From NCBI GenBank assembly GCA_902728285.1, contig CACVBU010000283.1, forward strand, positions 461,175 to 525,174: 64,000 bases of DNA. Direction: 5' to 3'. The notes under the pieces are model-generated. The model searched no databases. It was given only the letters and a program-made list of their open reading frames with translations, and was not told where the DNA came from. This document shows positions 34,762 to 46,377 of the stretch, one piece after another. Position numbers and translations under genes: made by a program. Numbering within the stretch: the stretch's first letter is position 1; every line of letters starts with the position of its first letter. The stretch is from Clytia hemisphaerica (lineage: Eukaryota; Cnidaria; Hydrozoa; Leptothecata; Clytiidae).

Positions 34762-34947
34762 AATGTTTTTTTTATAAGAACATCCCAAATTTTGAAGCCT
34801 TCAAATGTTCTTTTCCGGTTTCAAGCCTAAAAATGATCTTAACATGTTCTTATTTTTGACCATTTTTGAGTATTATTGTGAAATCTGGTATTCTAGAGTC
34901 CGCAGAGCCTTAAAATTTTCATATGGTTGTTCTTATATAAAACGTGC
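34762..34947. mobile_element. MITE family A copy
   Basis: ATGTTTTTTTTATAAGAACA to GTTCTTATATAAAACGTG with the family's internal GAAGCCTTC and CAAGCCTAAAAATG motifs. Confidence 0.55.
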
Positions 34948-34949
34948 CA

Positions 34950-35690
34950 GGCTGGAAGGTGCACAGTACGCCGAATATATTTGGAGTGATGCAGTAATTA
35001 CTTTTGGCATATTGGCGTAAGGAGCGGATATAAAGTAAGATATTGGCGTAGGCATTTCAAGACGAGAGAAGCACCCCCATTTTAACGCCTGATTTCATGA
35101 CGCCAGGTTTAAGCCGCTCCATCGACCGCCATATAAGGACGTAGAGCGTAAATAGAATATAAAGCTTATGAGCAACTTTTAGGGGTGAGAAAGCAAATAT
35201 CCCTGGACCCGTTAAGGGGGGCTTACAGCACCTTAACCCCCCCCCCCTCTGCAATTTCGCTCTTCCGCAAGCAGAACTTTTTTTGGCGTAGACCTCAGTT
35301 TTAACAAATAACAATTCGGTATGGACTTTGCATTATTTCCACACTGGAAAACGTGTAAGCATCAATAATGGCTACGTATGAATGAAGAACAATCTTTACT
35401 TGAAACTTATTTTAGGCCACGCTTTAATCAAAAAGGCATTTTGTACCTTTGGAATACGTTTAACTAGCCTAGAAATCTAAGCTACTTTGATTTAGTCAAC
35501 TAGGATAAATTTGATGGTAACTGAATAACTAGTACAGTAACAATATTCCAAGGCAAGTTTTAAAATCCGTAAATATAAAAAATCTTTTAAGCGCCGAAAA
35601 CGCTATATTTCCATTATCCCCGTGTGTCCTAGCCTTGTGAATACGGGTTTAGTTAACTAGGCTAACATTTAGCTACCTATTATCTCGTAA
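34950..35690. other. Gene-free DNA
   Basis: A C-rich tract near 35236-35246; otherwise nothing recognised. Confidence 0.4.
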
Positions 35691-35699
35691 CTGCAATAG

Positions 35700-35885
35700 T
35701 AGACTAGTAAACCACGTCGTTGTATTTCGCTGCAGATTAAACTTGTAATGGGATCTATTTTTATATGTTCACTTTCTTTCCAAACCACTCTTCCGCGGCA
35801 ATTTCTATTTTTTGTTAGAACTCTTTATTATAAGCACTATTCCCACGTTCATGTGTCCAAGGAAAGTCAGACGCTTGCTAGTCTA
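35700..35885. mobile_element. TAGACTAG-family MITE, 186 bp, with 9-bp target duplication
   Basis: TAGACTAGTAAACCACG to GCTAGTCTA, flanked by CTGCAATAG on both sides (35691-35699 and 35886-35894). Its interior matches 7518-7709 almost throughout. Confidence 0.8.
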
Positions 35886-36155
35886 CTGCAATAGATACAC
35901 TCAATGATTGTGAAGAGATTTTTATGAATCCATCCATCCCTTTTCTTACATTAGGAAAGATACAACCTTTGCAGGTAAATGTTTCACGGTGGTTACCATT
36001 TGACAATGGAAGGCTACTTACACTCACTACTTACGAAGAAATACCAGCCAGCTCATTGGTTCGAAATGCCTTTAGATTGCACCACCCAACGTGATGGCTT
36101 TCACCGTACCGAAGAAATTTGCAATTGACACGTGAAAAGGTACAATCTTCCACAC

Positions 36156-36247
36156 CCCAGCTGGCACACAACGTTGTTTCAACGTTCATCTAACGTTATA
36201 TGGTGGATGTTGTGAACGTTAGATAAACGTTGAAACAACGTTGTGTA
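36156..36247. mobile_element. Hairpin MITE, CCCAGCTGGCACACAACGTT type
   Basis: The left end is identical to the copy at 9250; the arms AACGTTCATCTAACGTT and AACGTTAGATAAACGTT are inverted; the right end is worn. Confidence 0.6.
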
Positions 36248-36650
36248 CGATCTTCACACTCATTGGAAAATTTATACTTGCCGTAGACGATCCTATCCTA
36301 AGGTCAATAAAAGTGGGATAATTATTAGGAGTATGGATTAATTTGATAACAGAGGTGAGCTCGGCACGGAGTAAACAGTTGTCTGTACACAGACCCAGTG
36401 TCTACGGCTTATTTCAAAATTCATTACCTGTAGTTGTCATTGTCTTTTCTCATTTGAGATTTTTCAAACTGACCGCTGCTACACTCTGGTACAGAATAGT
36501 TAAAACAGTGATGGGTGTGTTTGCAGTGTTTGCTGGAAACTCTGCCGTTTTTCCTTCTTCTGTCCATGGCAGTAAACTTCGCGCTAATATATTTTCCCAC
36601 GTTTTCTACCCCTACAAAGGATGATAGCATCTTTTATACTCTTGAATGAC

Positions 36651-36759
36651 TACTTTAGGCGTACAAACTTTCGCGAGCAGAAAATTTCGCCAGGTTTAAA
36701 AATGGCGAAATCTACGAAAATCGTGGTTTGTGCTCGCGAAAGTTTCTACGCCAAAAGTA
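36651..36759. mobile_element. Short TACTTTAGGCGTACAAACTT element
   Basis: 109 bp with inverted ends and TTTCGCGAGCA / TGCTCGCGAAA arms; same ends as 19985-20373. Confidence 0.55.
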
Positions 36760-37320
36760 ATATACGGGAATATCCCGGAAGTGTTAGCAGACTAGATTAA
36801 ACTACATTTTTTATGAGAATAAAGCTTGAGAAGATAAGGGCTCGATGCCAAAATTTGAGAATATTTAAAAAATTTTTAAGGCTTTGATCACTTAATACTA
36901 AAATTAAGAACATTTCATTTTAAAACAGGCTTAAAACCCATAAAAGTAATAATTACAAAAAAGATTTTTAAAACGTGTGTGACGTTTGAAAGACTTAAGA
37001 TGTCAGGCCGATTAAAAAAGTTTTCACAGCAAAAATTTAATGGTTCTTATATAAAAAAGGTGTATTTGATGTCAGGCTGTCAGATTATCTCGTGTTCGTA
37101 TTATATTTCTTTTGGTTTTGTTGACCATATTAAAGTTTGTTATCTTTTCTGAGGGTTTTTTTATAAGTTGAAAAGCGTGTACAAAGATTTGAATGACTTT
37201 TTTTTAATATACTTTGATGTAGCAAAGATTGTATTGGTAGATAAGTCAAGAGAATTTATAATTGAAGGTTGATGTACTGTACTTTTTAGATTCTGTTTTG
37301 GTTGTATGGGCAAATTAAAT

Positions 37321-37600
37321 AGGCTTTTTTATAAGAATACACTTTATAAGAATGTCCATGATGAAAATGGCCAGAAATATCATAAGAACATAATAAGAAT
37401 AAGAATATTTCATGAATATATTTCTGCTTTTATAATTTTCTATTTCATTTACTTTGTACTTTACATAGCTGTTTAGTACATTGTGTTTATTCTTTTGTTT
37501 TTACGATGATTTTGAGACTATGACGATGATGATTTCGACCAAAAAGTTAAGAATATCCATGATGAAATGGAGTTACACCATTCTTTAAAAAAAGCGTGTA
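37321..37600. mobile_element. Family B element, deleted copy
   Basis: AGGCTTTTTTATAAGAATAC to AAAAAAAGCGTGTA with ATGTCCATGATGAAAATGG and ATATCCATGATGAAATGG inside. Confidence 0.5.
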
Positions 37601-37659
37601 TGGGAATAAAAATAGAAAGAACCTTTTTAAAAAATTTCAGTAGCACAGCCGAAGGATTT

Positions 37660-37745
37660 TTCATATGCGAGTTACGAGTTACGAGTTAAAGTTGCATTTA
37701 GAACCACGAGTTGCGGGTTACTTTGTACGAGTTACGAGTTACGAG
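37660..37745. repeat. ACGAGTTACGAGTT short tandem repeat
   Basis: GAGTTACGAGTTACGAGTT occurs twice, about 50 bp apart, inside one TTTTAAAATAAAA-rich stretch. Confidence 0.45.
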
Positions 37746-37827
37746 TTGCATTTTAACAAAATAAAATCCAGGAGTAAAACGTATCCAGGGAAACTTTGGA
37801 AAAGTTGCTTATGTTGGGTGTCTGATA

Positions 37828-37955
37828 TACACGTATTTTTTTTATAAGAATATTCAAAATTTTTGAAGTCTTCGGATGTTCTTAACCTTGTGAGATTTAA
37901 GCCTAAAAATGTTTTTAGCATATTCTTATTTTTCCCATTTTGTGAGTATTTAAAG
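37828..37955. mobile_element. MITE family A, right end missing
   Basis: TACACGTATTTTTTTTATAA with GAAGTCTTCGGATGTTC and AAGCCTAAAAATG. Confidence 0.5.
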
Positions 37956-38808
37956 TAGGGGGCAGAATGTTTTAAAAGGTCCTTTTTCTCGATCCAAGGT
38001 CGTAGCGAAGTTGAGAAGCTTAGCTTATGTTTCCTCTTTTTCATTATTCAAAGAACTACTATGTTTAAATTCTTTGTGTAATCATTTTCATTTATTTGTT
38101 GTTTTTTTTAAGAGGAATTTTTTCCCTATGAGGGAAAAGGTGTTATGAATGTTATGTTGAATGGGAAATTATTGTAAGTTTGTAATGATGAGAGTTTCGT
38201 GGGTTTTCTCGAAAACTTTTCCCCTGTTAGGGAATGAATGTATGTAAGTGTAAGATTATAACGATAACTTTTTCAGAAGAGTAAAAAAGAAACAAACTTT
38301 GTGAAGAAGAAACATTCTTAAATCTTGCTTCCATTCAGCTGCTTCCTTTTAAACGTCCTCATACTGATAAGTTTTTCTCAATCTACCTTCGAGACATTTT
38401 TTCTGAAATTTTTGTAATTGTGGATGGACCATTTGATGTGTTTTTTCGAAAATCAGTCTATAGTCCTGTCTAGTCGCTAGCCTGTTATTTACGTTTAAAA
38501 AACAGTAACAAACATGGTTTATAAACATTCTTAACCAGTCTTAACATGTACGGAACTTTTAGTAAACTTAAAACTCTGCATGATTTAAGAAAGTTTTAAT
38601 TTAACAGAATATTCGTGCTATAGCTTGACGAGTTTGAAATGTTTTCATAAACGGTGATCCGACGGTGAATGAAGAAAATGTTTGTTGTAAATGTCTCAAT
38701 GTCTCGCAATGACTTTTCAGACGTAGTTTCGCCATTTTTTTCGAAATACAGTAGTTATGTTGTTTTTTGGACTAGATAATTTTACGAGAAATAACAATGG
38801 TATAAAAG

Positions 38809-39050
38809 AAGCCCCCAAGCGGTTTTCGTGATGACGTGATCTAGGGACTTTTTTGCAGTGTGGTTACGTGATTTGAAAATTCTTTTTTCGTGATTGCGTG
38901 ATAAGAGGTCAATATTCGTGATACGTGATTTGGACTTTTTCAAAGGGATGCGTGATTATCCATTTTTTTTTGCTGATTTGCGTGATCGTGATTGAAGACA
39001 AAAAATTGTGTGATATCGTGATCAAGAGTTACCGCTGGGCTCCCCCCCCC
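38809..39050. mobile_element. AGCGGT-ended element with CGTGAT subrepeats
   Basis: Left AGCCCCCAAGCGGT and right ACCGCTGGGCTCCCCC, with about a dozen GCGTGAT/CGTGAT motifs between. Same family as 39464-40862 by its ends and motifs. Confidence 0.55.
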
Positions 39051-39080
39051 TCATGATTAATTTTCTTTAATTATTAATTT

Positions 39081-39460
39081 AGGCGAGAAAAATTTAATTT
39101 ATTGTTCTACGGGAAGACCCCCAGAAAAATATGGGTTGGTCGGTATAATAAAAATAAATTTCTTAAAATCTAGTGTCGGAATGTCAAAATCTAAAAAAAT
39201 TCTTACGTTTTGAAGCAGTAAACTTTCTCCTCTTTATCGATGAGCGACTTTCGTGACATTTTAATTGGGATATTTTAAATTCATCTAACTTGTGGGATGA
39301 ATTTACACTTTTTCAACTTGTTCAGTCAAAAATATCTGCAAAAAACTTATCAAGTCCCGTCCTCTAACTTTGCAAATTCAATGTTATTATTCTTTCGATT
39401 TTGAAAATAAAAACAGGGTCGGTCGGACCTGTAGAACAATAAATTAATTTGGTCTCGCCT
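39081..39460. mobile_element. TIR element AGGCGAGA...TAATTTATTGTTCTAC
   Basis: Inverted ends of about 33 bp with few mismatches; about 380 bp, non-coding. It abuts the next element. Confidence 0.55.
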
Positions 39461-39463
39461 TAT

Positions 39464-40862
39464 CTTTAAGGAGGCCTCCCCAGCGGACCCAAAATTCATG
39501 CCACCACGCCAATTTTTTTTTCGATTTCGCGCCATCACGCCTGAAAAATTCGATTTTCCCATGTTCATGATTTTCCCGATCACGCCAAGTTTTTCGATTT
39601 CATGCCATTACCACTAGAAAATTTAGTTTTCACGCTCATATTCTCTGGATACACTCAGTTTTAGACCGCGTTTAGACACATTGGTATGGATAAAATGCCG
39701 TTATATAAACTTAATTTTTACCCACAAATATAATTTATATAATTTTTCCTATCGGAAACACCCGAAAAATCTGGAAGGAATTTGACCTCTGTTTTTCTAT
39801 TTTTAGTAATACACAGGGGTCAAATTCGGGTGTTTCCGATAGGAAAAATGACGTAATCTTGACTTATGCATATCAATAATTGTTGGACAACTGGTCACAT
39901 CAAAGGGCACCGGTTTGAGGGCTGAGGTATATTTGAGTAAATTGACTAAGCCCACCATGGTTGGGCAACGGAGAAAATTTCTGAATTTTGAAGGGTTATT
40001 TTATTTATTTCAATTCAATTTGAAAAATGATTCATGTAAAAATAATGGAAATCTTTTAAAAGTACAAGCAACTTTTTTGGTAAAAACATGAGGGGTCATG
40101 CCTCCCTAATCCCCCCGTTGACGGGACCCATGGGCATTAATTGTGAATTAGCATGAATAGTTTTCAAAAGGGGAACGAGGAGGCTCCACCCTGGTTGGCG
40201 TCGACGGGAGACATTTTCAATTTAGTATGGCTAAAATCGCTCTCATTTACTCTCTTTTTTTCCAAAATATGGTATAAACATCACAGGATTCCTTTGATCA
40301 ATACCAATCTGCTCAAAATTACACCTCAAAATAAACCTGTTGCTTCTTTCTGTTTGAGGCTTTGCTATAAATATATATATTTTCCTGAAATAAAGTACCT
40401 GATGTCTTTGATGCATCTAATGAATAAGCAATAAGAGATTTTCGACCCTCTCATTGCATTCAACTTTATTTTGAAGACTAGCTAGCAACTGCTAAAGACA
40501 ATTGGAAGTTACAAGGATAAATGGCAGATGAATAAAACTGTTTGGACCGTTTCTTTTATGCTTTTAAATGAGATCTGTAGGAGGCTCCGCCATATTTGGA
40601 CATAAGTTCATAATTTTGAAATTTAGACCCTCTAAATTGGCTAAAATGGACATAGAATTACGTTTCAAGTAATAAATATAATTTTCACGATCACGCTGAA
40701 CTGCAAATTTCACGCCATCACGCCTAAAAAAACTCGATTTCACGATCACGCCGGCACTTCATTTTTACGCCATCACGCCGTTTTTTTCAAAATTTCACAC
40801 CATCACGCCACGAAAACCCTCCATCACGCCATCAAGCCAACCGCTGGGGGGCGCCTCTTTAA
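39464..40862. mobile_element. 1.4-kb TIR element with subterminal CATCACGCC repeats
   Basis: Ends CTTTAAGGAGGCCTCCCCAGCGG and the inverse CCGCTGGGGGGCGCCTCTTTAAG (one-step differences). Both ends carry several CACGCC / CATCACGCC units over 100-200 bp. A hairpin (TTTTTCCTATCGGAAACACC) lies at 39742-39849. No transposase frame. It looks like a non-autonomous hAT-like element, but no target duplication was found. Confidence 0.6.
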
Positions 40863-40879
40863 GTTATCAAAAATTATCA

Positions 40880-41283
40880 AGAACTGAAAATCTTGAGTGT
40901 TCTTTGGAAACAAAAGTTGAAAACTCAATTGTTCTTATACAACATCTTCTGAGTATTTTTCCTAAAAAAAACTCTGAATCTGCAAAGCCTCAAAATGTTC
41001 TTAACTTGTGCTTAATATATTTTGTCCACCGAAGTCTTATGTCCTTATACTGTATAGTTTGTTCTTATAAAAAAAACGTGTATCTACCAATTTGATTTGT
41101 CTAAGGGGGTAGTTTCTCATATACTTCTTACAAGAAAATCCAATATTTTTGAAGCCTTCGAGTTTAAAGCCTGAAAATGTTCTTAAAATGTTCTTACTAG
41201 AGTTTGGAAAGCCTTAAAATGCTCTTAACTTATTCGTAAAATTTTAAGCATGGAAACCTAATGTTCTTATATAGTTTGTTCTA
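40880..41283. mobile_element. Two worn MITE family A copies
   Basis: One ends AAAAAAAACGTGTA at 41082. The second, 41121-41283, keeps GAAGCCTTCGAG and AAGCCTGAAAATG but has lost clear ends. Confidence 0.45.
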
Positions 41284-41310
41284 GGACATTCTAGAGTACG
41301 ATACAGATGA

Positions 41311-41447
41311 GATGGAGTTTTTATAAGATACTTTAATAATTGGTCATTTAAAGTAATAAAATTGACCCGATTTTTAGAAAAAGGTTGACGTCACTGGTTG
41401 ACGACCGACCAAATCAAAAAGAGCTTTTAAAACTCCATCCCGTCCCG
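41311..41447. mobile_element. Short MITE GGAGTTTTTATAAGATACTT
   Basis: GATGGAGTTTTTATAAGATA and the inverse TTTTAAAACTCCATC, with TTGGTCATTTAAAGTAAT and GACCGACCAAATCA inside. A second copy lies at 43410-43553, with relics near 15710-16300. Confidence 0.5.
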
Positions 41448-41714
41448 TAGGGTATCGTGAAACGAAACTAAATGGGAAAGTATATGGTGGGGAAGAAAGG
41501 TCCTATTCCGAAGAGTATACCATTTCCCCCAGAAAGCCTCTTCTACACTTTACAGATCATCTAAATAATGACGCAATGTTTCGAGCTCCAACCCTGACCC
41601 TAACTGATAATTTCGAAATAATCAAAAATCGAAAATATCGAAAAGGTCAAAAAGGAAGAATAAGAAAAGTCCAATTTTGATTCATTCCTAATTGTTTATC
41701 ACGGGAATTAACTA

Positions 41715-42185
41715 CAGGGTGTCCCTAATTAAAGTATCGAGTTTGAACTAGACGATGTTATCGTCCGTTACAGTGATAGTAAAGGCGGGAAAAAATGGCG
41801 GTATGGCGTTATGGCGGTATACGGAAAAAAATCGGCGGGAGAGTTTCGACTCTACCGAACTGTAAACTCTTTTCGTCAAAAAAACCCGTTTGCGAATTTT
41901 CTTCGGCTTTGGGCTTTTTTCTTTGATAGTGATTCGTCTTAGACTATAAAATAGTCTAAGTTTGAACATGCGATTGAGTAGAAAAGTGTTATGTGCGTGT
42001 TCACAAAATTGTATTTTAAGCTCTCCCTCTTTTTTCTTTGTCATTACGATTAATTTATACGTTGTAACTACCTTTTGTAATAAGCCTGTGTGATGGAGAA
42101 CGTTCTTATATTTTAGCGATAACACACACAAACTTTTCTACTCAATCGCATGTTCAAACTCGATACTTTAATTAGGGACACCCTG
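41715..42185. mobile_element. Mariner-like MITE, 471 bp, TA target duplication
   Basis: CAGGGTGTCCCTAATTAAAG at both ends, inverted, with at least 36 matching bp, flanked by TA. An inner inverted pair carries AACATGCGATTGAGTAGAAA. The open frame inside shows no transposase motif. Confidence 0.7.
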
Positions 42186-42276
42186 TACATGTGGTCTAAA
42201 AGAACGACAAATTACGCATGCGTGTTAATGCAGAAGTCTGATTTTTTAACTCTTCGGAATGGGACCTTTCTCTGAC

Positions 42277-42983
42277 CATGGAGGTAATAAAAATATAGAT
42301 GGAGTAACAACTTTTTATGTAATAGCCAGATAAGTCATAAAACTCTTTGAAATTTATTTCAAATCGGCCTCCTTTGATTACCAATCCTTGATAGCAAAAA
42401 TCAGTCAAGATATAGATTATAAGAACTAAAGTAAAGTTATTCTGTCCAACGAAACCTTGTATTTTTAGGGAAAATGCGATTTTTTTTCGAGTAATAATTT
42501 CTTTATAGTTTTAAAAGAAGTTTTCATTTTATCGGGAAACTTTCGAGAGGTAAACTTCTTCAAATTTTGCGAATTCTTTGTTGTTTGTGGAAGGTTCTTT
42601 GCTATAAATATCTTTAGATCTAAAATAGCAGCTGCCTCAAAATTTTGATAGAATATAGTTGAAAGATTGGCATTAGTAAATATGTAAAAATTGACAAAAT
42701 TTGGCGAGGATTCCCTGAGAAGCGAACATTTCAAATTCGATGTTCTGTGCTTATTCTTGCAAGTTTTTCTTATGTTTTATAAACAAAACTGTCATCACAC
42801 AACGAACAAATTAAAAATGTAGCGTGATGTTATTCAAATTCTCTTCGACTGAAGTATTCCCATGAGCGAAAGCAAAATTAATGGCTTTTTCCCAAAGCAA
42901 TAAAGCAACAGTTTGCTATCAACGGTACAATACAATAGAATAGTAGGAGTGTTATCTCCATCTATATTTTTATTACCTCCATG
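42277..42983. mobile_element. TIR element CATGGAGGTAATAAAAATAT, 707 bp
   Basis: 28-bp identical inverted ends at both sides; AT-rich, non-coding interior. Confidence 0.65.
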
Positions 42984-43202
42984 CACTGACTGCATGCGAC
43001 GTTTAATTGATGATATTTTTTGACAAAGGAAATTAAAAATGCCTTAACTTACTGCCATTAGTCAATTAATAATGTTGAGTCTCATAAGAAAAAAACGTAA
43101 AAAATGTAATGTATTTTTATTAAAAAAACACGAGTCTTCGGGGCCAAAAAACTGATTATGAAGGCTGTTATTTCAATTACAATAAATTAAAATGCAATTA
43201 CA

Positions 43203-43336
43203 CTAAAACACTCTTAAAACTTAAAATAAGAACATTTTAAGGTTCTTTTTAGGCTTCAAAGTAAGAAAAAAATAAGAACATTATCCGAAGTCTTCAAAAT
43301 TTGTAGACGTTCTTATAACAAAATCCGTGTAATAAA
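43203..43336. mobile_element. MITE family A, inverted partial copy
   Basis: AAGAACATTTTAAGG, TTAGGCTTCAA and CGTTCTTATAACAAAATCCGTG; the left end is lost. Confidence 0.45.
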
Positions 43337-43409
43337 TTTTCTAAAATTTCTTTAATTAATTCTATCATCATCATGTGCGATTAAGTTGTCGCAAATTACC
43401 CATTAAATT

Positions 43410-43553
43410 GGGACAAGCTGGAGTTTTTACAAGCTCTTATATGATTTGGTTGGTCGTTAAGTTAATTTCATTACTTTTTCTAAAGAATGCGTCATCTCTA
43501 TTACTTCAAATGACCAATTAGTGAAGTATCTTATAAAAACTCCAGCTCGTCCC
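43410..43553. mobile_element. Short MITE GGGACAAGCTGGAGTTTTTA
   Basis: The ends GGGAC.AGCTGGAGTTTTTA are inverted at 43410 and 43553; same family as 41311-41447. Confidence 0.55.
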
Positions 43554-43847
43554 ATTAAATTTCCAGTTTTTCATGACATAAACGCAAAAAAAACAAAATA
43601 TTGCAAATGTTGCAAAAAACAGTTTCTAAGTAAACTAAGCTGTATATCGTAGCCAAAGCTTAAATTCATTTTTTCTATTCATTCATCTTATTTATTATCC
43701 GATTCTTTTTGAGATCTCATTTAAGGTTTTTCGTGATGTCGTGATCGATGAAGGAAGCATTAGTTGCATGATATAATGTAATCTACAAGTATTCAAAACT
43801 TTTTGTAATGTCTCTCTCTAGAAGAAACTTGTTGAGCAGTGTTTTGA

Positions 43848-44080
43848 TACCGTGAGATCAGGTAACTTGCATCATTGGAGGGAAACTTGCATAGCCATCA
43901 AATGACTGACCAATCAAAGCAGCAAAATTTCAAAGCAAATGAACTACGCAGCTTCGCTCACAGCTCTACTCTACTATTTTTGTTTTGATTTAACTTTGTA
44001 TTTTAATGACCAGCCAGGTCATTCATTTGAGGGCTATGCATGTTAGCCTCCATTGATGCAAGTTACCCGATCTCACGGTA
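43848..44080. mobile_element. Palindromic MITE TACCGTGAGATC, 233 bp
   Basis: TACCGTGAGATCAGGTAACT and its inverse, with TGCATCATTGGAGG / CCTCCATTGATGCA further in. It ends about 210 bp upstream of the LicD gene exon. Confidence 0.65.
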
Positions 44081-44338
44081 TATCACGGCTTGCACTTTTG
44101 GTTTTTGGTAAAACGCATTTTAAAGAGAGAATGATCTAAATATCTAACTGTAAAAAGAACAAGCGGATGCTCCTCAGATAGAAAATAGGCTTATAATAGA
44201 AAGTCACAGATTTCAAACTTTCAGCCAAACTCTATCAGGTTCTGGTGTCATGAAATAAGTGTATTAGTATATTTTTTGTTTTCATTTCAGATTTAGAAGT
44301 ATGGGAATATACGGCGGAATCTAACAGAACAACCAAGG

Positions 44339-45352
44339 ATGGCGACACAAATGACTCAAGGGGTAATTCTACTCCTGGTTTGTTTCACACTGGCCAATGT
44401 TTATTACTTCATACAAAACTACAGCCAGAATACGTATTTCCAAGAGGTTAGAAGGACTTTGACCATCGTCAAAAATAAAGAAGAGAACGTCGATGTTACT
44501 AACACGGCGAAATCAAGTTCCGGTGGGTTGACTCAAGTTAATGAGATATTGAAACGTTTACAAACTTTGGAAACGAAGCGAAATGTAGACATGGCCAATA
44601 AAACAAAAACTGTTTTGGATGGACTGATTGGTAAGTTCTGGCCAAACGGTCAACAGGCTAGTGTGGTTGACGAAGCTGAAAATCTGAAATGGTTAAATCG
44701 TACGAATGCGAAAGGCTTCGCGGAATACGGCGACGGTACGTGTCCCGTCACAACAGATCGTCCACCGTGGCAAAAATTACTTCGCGAATGGGTAAAAATC
44801 GCTAAGAAGCATAAAATCCGTTATTTCTTATCTGCCGGTTCGTTACTCGGGGCGTGGCGTGCGGAAGACGTGATCCCGTATGATGCAGATATGGACATAC
44901 GTATCCACATCGATGATTTTGAAAAACTCTATCCGTTACGTCAACGTAAGTTCGTGTGGGACGCGTATGATGATTACGAATCGCATTTTTATTTTACGAA
45001 GGATTGGCGATTGCCGTACGATTTACGGCGTCGGTATACGTGTAAAGGGAAGAAGGTTCATGAGTATGAAGGACAATGCTCATTTACGGACCCGAACGCA
45101 CGTATGATTTACCGTCAATGGCATATGGACTTATACGCATACACAACGTATACTGACGTCGTCAAATTTTTGCCACGCGACGCCGCGTACGAGTACCGTA
45201 AGGAAGATATTCTACCGATCACTAAATGTATGTTTATGGAAATTGAAACACGATGTCCACAAAATCCGACGGCCATTTTTAAAAGACTTTACGGTAGTTC
45301 AAGACCTTTGCCTACCAAGAAATGTGTAAACAAAAAGTACGTTAGAGTCTAG
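44339..45352 (+). CDS. LicD-family transferase-like type II membrane protein
   Basis: 337 residues in one exon. A TTTCATTTCAG acceptor at 44280-44290 suggests a 5'-UTR intron. A hydrophobic helix at residues 8-26 is an uncleaved N-terminal anchor; residues 60-95 form a charged stem. N-glycosylation sequons N87-K-T and N120-R-T fit a luminal catalytic part. The LicD core reads Y-F-L-S-A-G-S-L-L-G-A-W-R (162-174) and Y-D-A-D-M-D-I (181-187), the nucleotidyltransferase-like G-S and D-x-D elements of LicD and fukutin-related proteins; W-H-M-D-L-Y (261-266) adds the later acidic site. Known relatives move phosphocholine or ribitol-phosphate onto glycans; the substrate here is unknown. The coding DNA is strikingly CpG-rich compared with its surroundings. 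Confidence 0.85.
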   Translation: MATQMTQGVILLLVCFTLANVYYFIQNYSQNTYFQEVRRTLTIVKNKEENVDVTNTAKSSSGGLTQVNEILKRLQTLETKRNVDMANKTKTVLDGLIGKFWPNGQQASVVDEAENLKWLNRTNAKGFAEYGDGTCPVTTDRPPWQKLLREWVKIAKKHKIRYFLSAGSLLGAWRAEDVIPYDADMDIRIHIDDFEKLYPLRQRKFVWDAYDDYESHFYFTKDWRLPYDLRRRYTCKGKKVHEYEGQCSFTDPNARMIYRQWHMDLYAYTTYTDVVKFLPRDAAYEYRKEDILPITKCMFMEIETRCPQNPTAIFKRLYGSSRPLPTKKCVNKKYVRV

Positions 45353-45399
45353 ATTTAGAGCATCATGAATTTAAGCGTTCTGACATTTGCGTTTTGTAA

Positions 45400-45725
45400 T
45401 AGGGGGGGGGGGTTCAACTTTTTCAGTGTATGTTTTTAGTTAGCCATAAGATAGCATTTTGAAGCTTCTGTCTTGTTTATCTCAATATTTTATCTTTTTT
45501 TAACATTATATTCTTTACTCGCGCTATCATTTGGGAATTTTTCCTCACCATGACCTTTTTAGGGAAATTCAAGTTTACAAACACTGGGCGAAATAAGAGA
45601 ATATCTTGAAAATATGATATTTCCAATTACTTTTGTAAATATGGAAATATGACTTTTCTATATTTCCAAAGTTGAGGAAATATCATATTTCATGATATTT
45701 CCAAATCTGAAACATCAAATTTTCA
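45400..45725. repeat. G11 tract and GAAATATGATATTTCC inverted repeats
   Basis: A G homopolymer starts at about 45403. From 45600 to 45725 several copies of GAAATAT(G/C)ATATTTCC in both orientations form overlapping hairpins. No gene. Confidence 0.5.
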
Positions 45726-45800
45726 AAATATGATGTTTCAACAATGAATTTCAGAAAAGTCATATTTCCATCAAGGTCAAATTTTATCAATGAATACACA

Positions 45801-45983
45801 TACACGTTTTTTATAAGACTATCCAAGATTTTGAAGCCTGCGGATGTTCTTAAGTTTTTGAGTTTTAAGCCTAGAAATGTTCTTAAAGAGTTCTTATTTT
45901 CTCACTATTTTGTTGGTATATTTCTCCATTTTCCTAAGAAATTGGATGTTTTAGAGTCCACAAACATATAAAAAAAACGTGTA
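45801..45983. mobile_element. MITE family A, full-length, 183 bp
   Basis: TACACGTTTTTTATAAGACT to AAAAAAACGTGTA, the cleanest copy in the window: GAAGCCTGCGGATGTTC, AAGCCTAGAAATGTTC and TTCCTAAGAAATTGG are all present. Confidence 0.65.
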
Positions 45984-46377
45984 AGCTAACGAAATTTTGT
46001 ACAAAATTTCGAATGTTTTTTTCAAATAATTATCAATAAGATTCTATTATCATGAAACTTTGAACCTATCTCGTTAAGTTGACAAAGTTCTTATAAAATT
46101 AGTGTAATAATATCTTATAAAATTTACAAAAACAACAACAATTTATGAAAAATAACAATTACATTTGGAGACGCTTATGCATCATGTTATAACTTGCAAT
46201 ACCAAAATATCTTTGATGCAAAATATTTGTTTAAGGTGAAACGATCCTCCTTCGAAAAAGCCACTAAGGATTTCTTAATTCTAAAAAAATAGGGTGTCAG
46301 ATATGAAATATATCAATATTGCCCTAAAACAGAGTACAGGACAACAGCAGATAGGACATAGACAACAGGACATAAAG

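Noticed and set aside
42465-42734. Open frames within 41.7-43.0 kb as possible transposases
   Set aside because: They lie in TIR elements but show no DDE/D signature and no helix-turn-helix-like segment.
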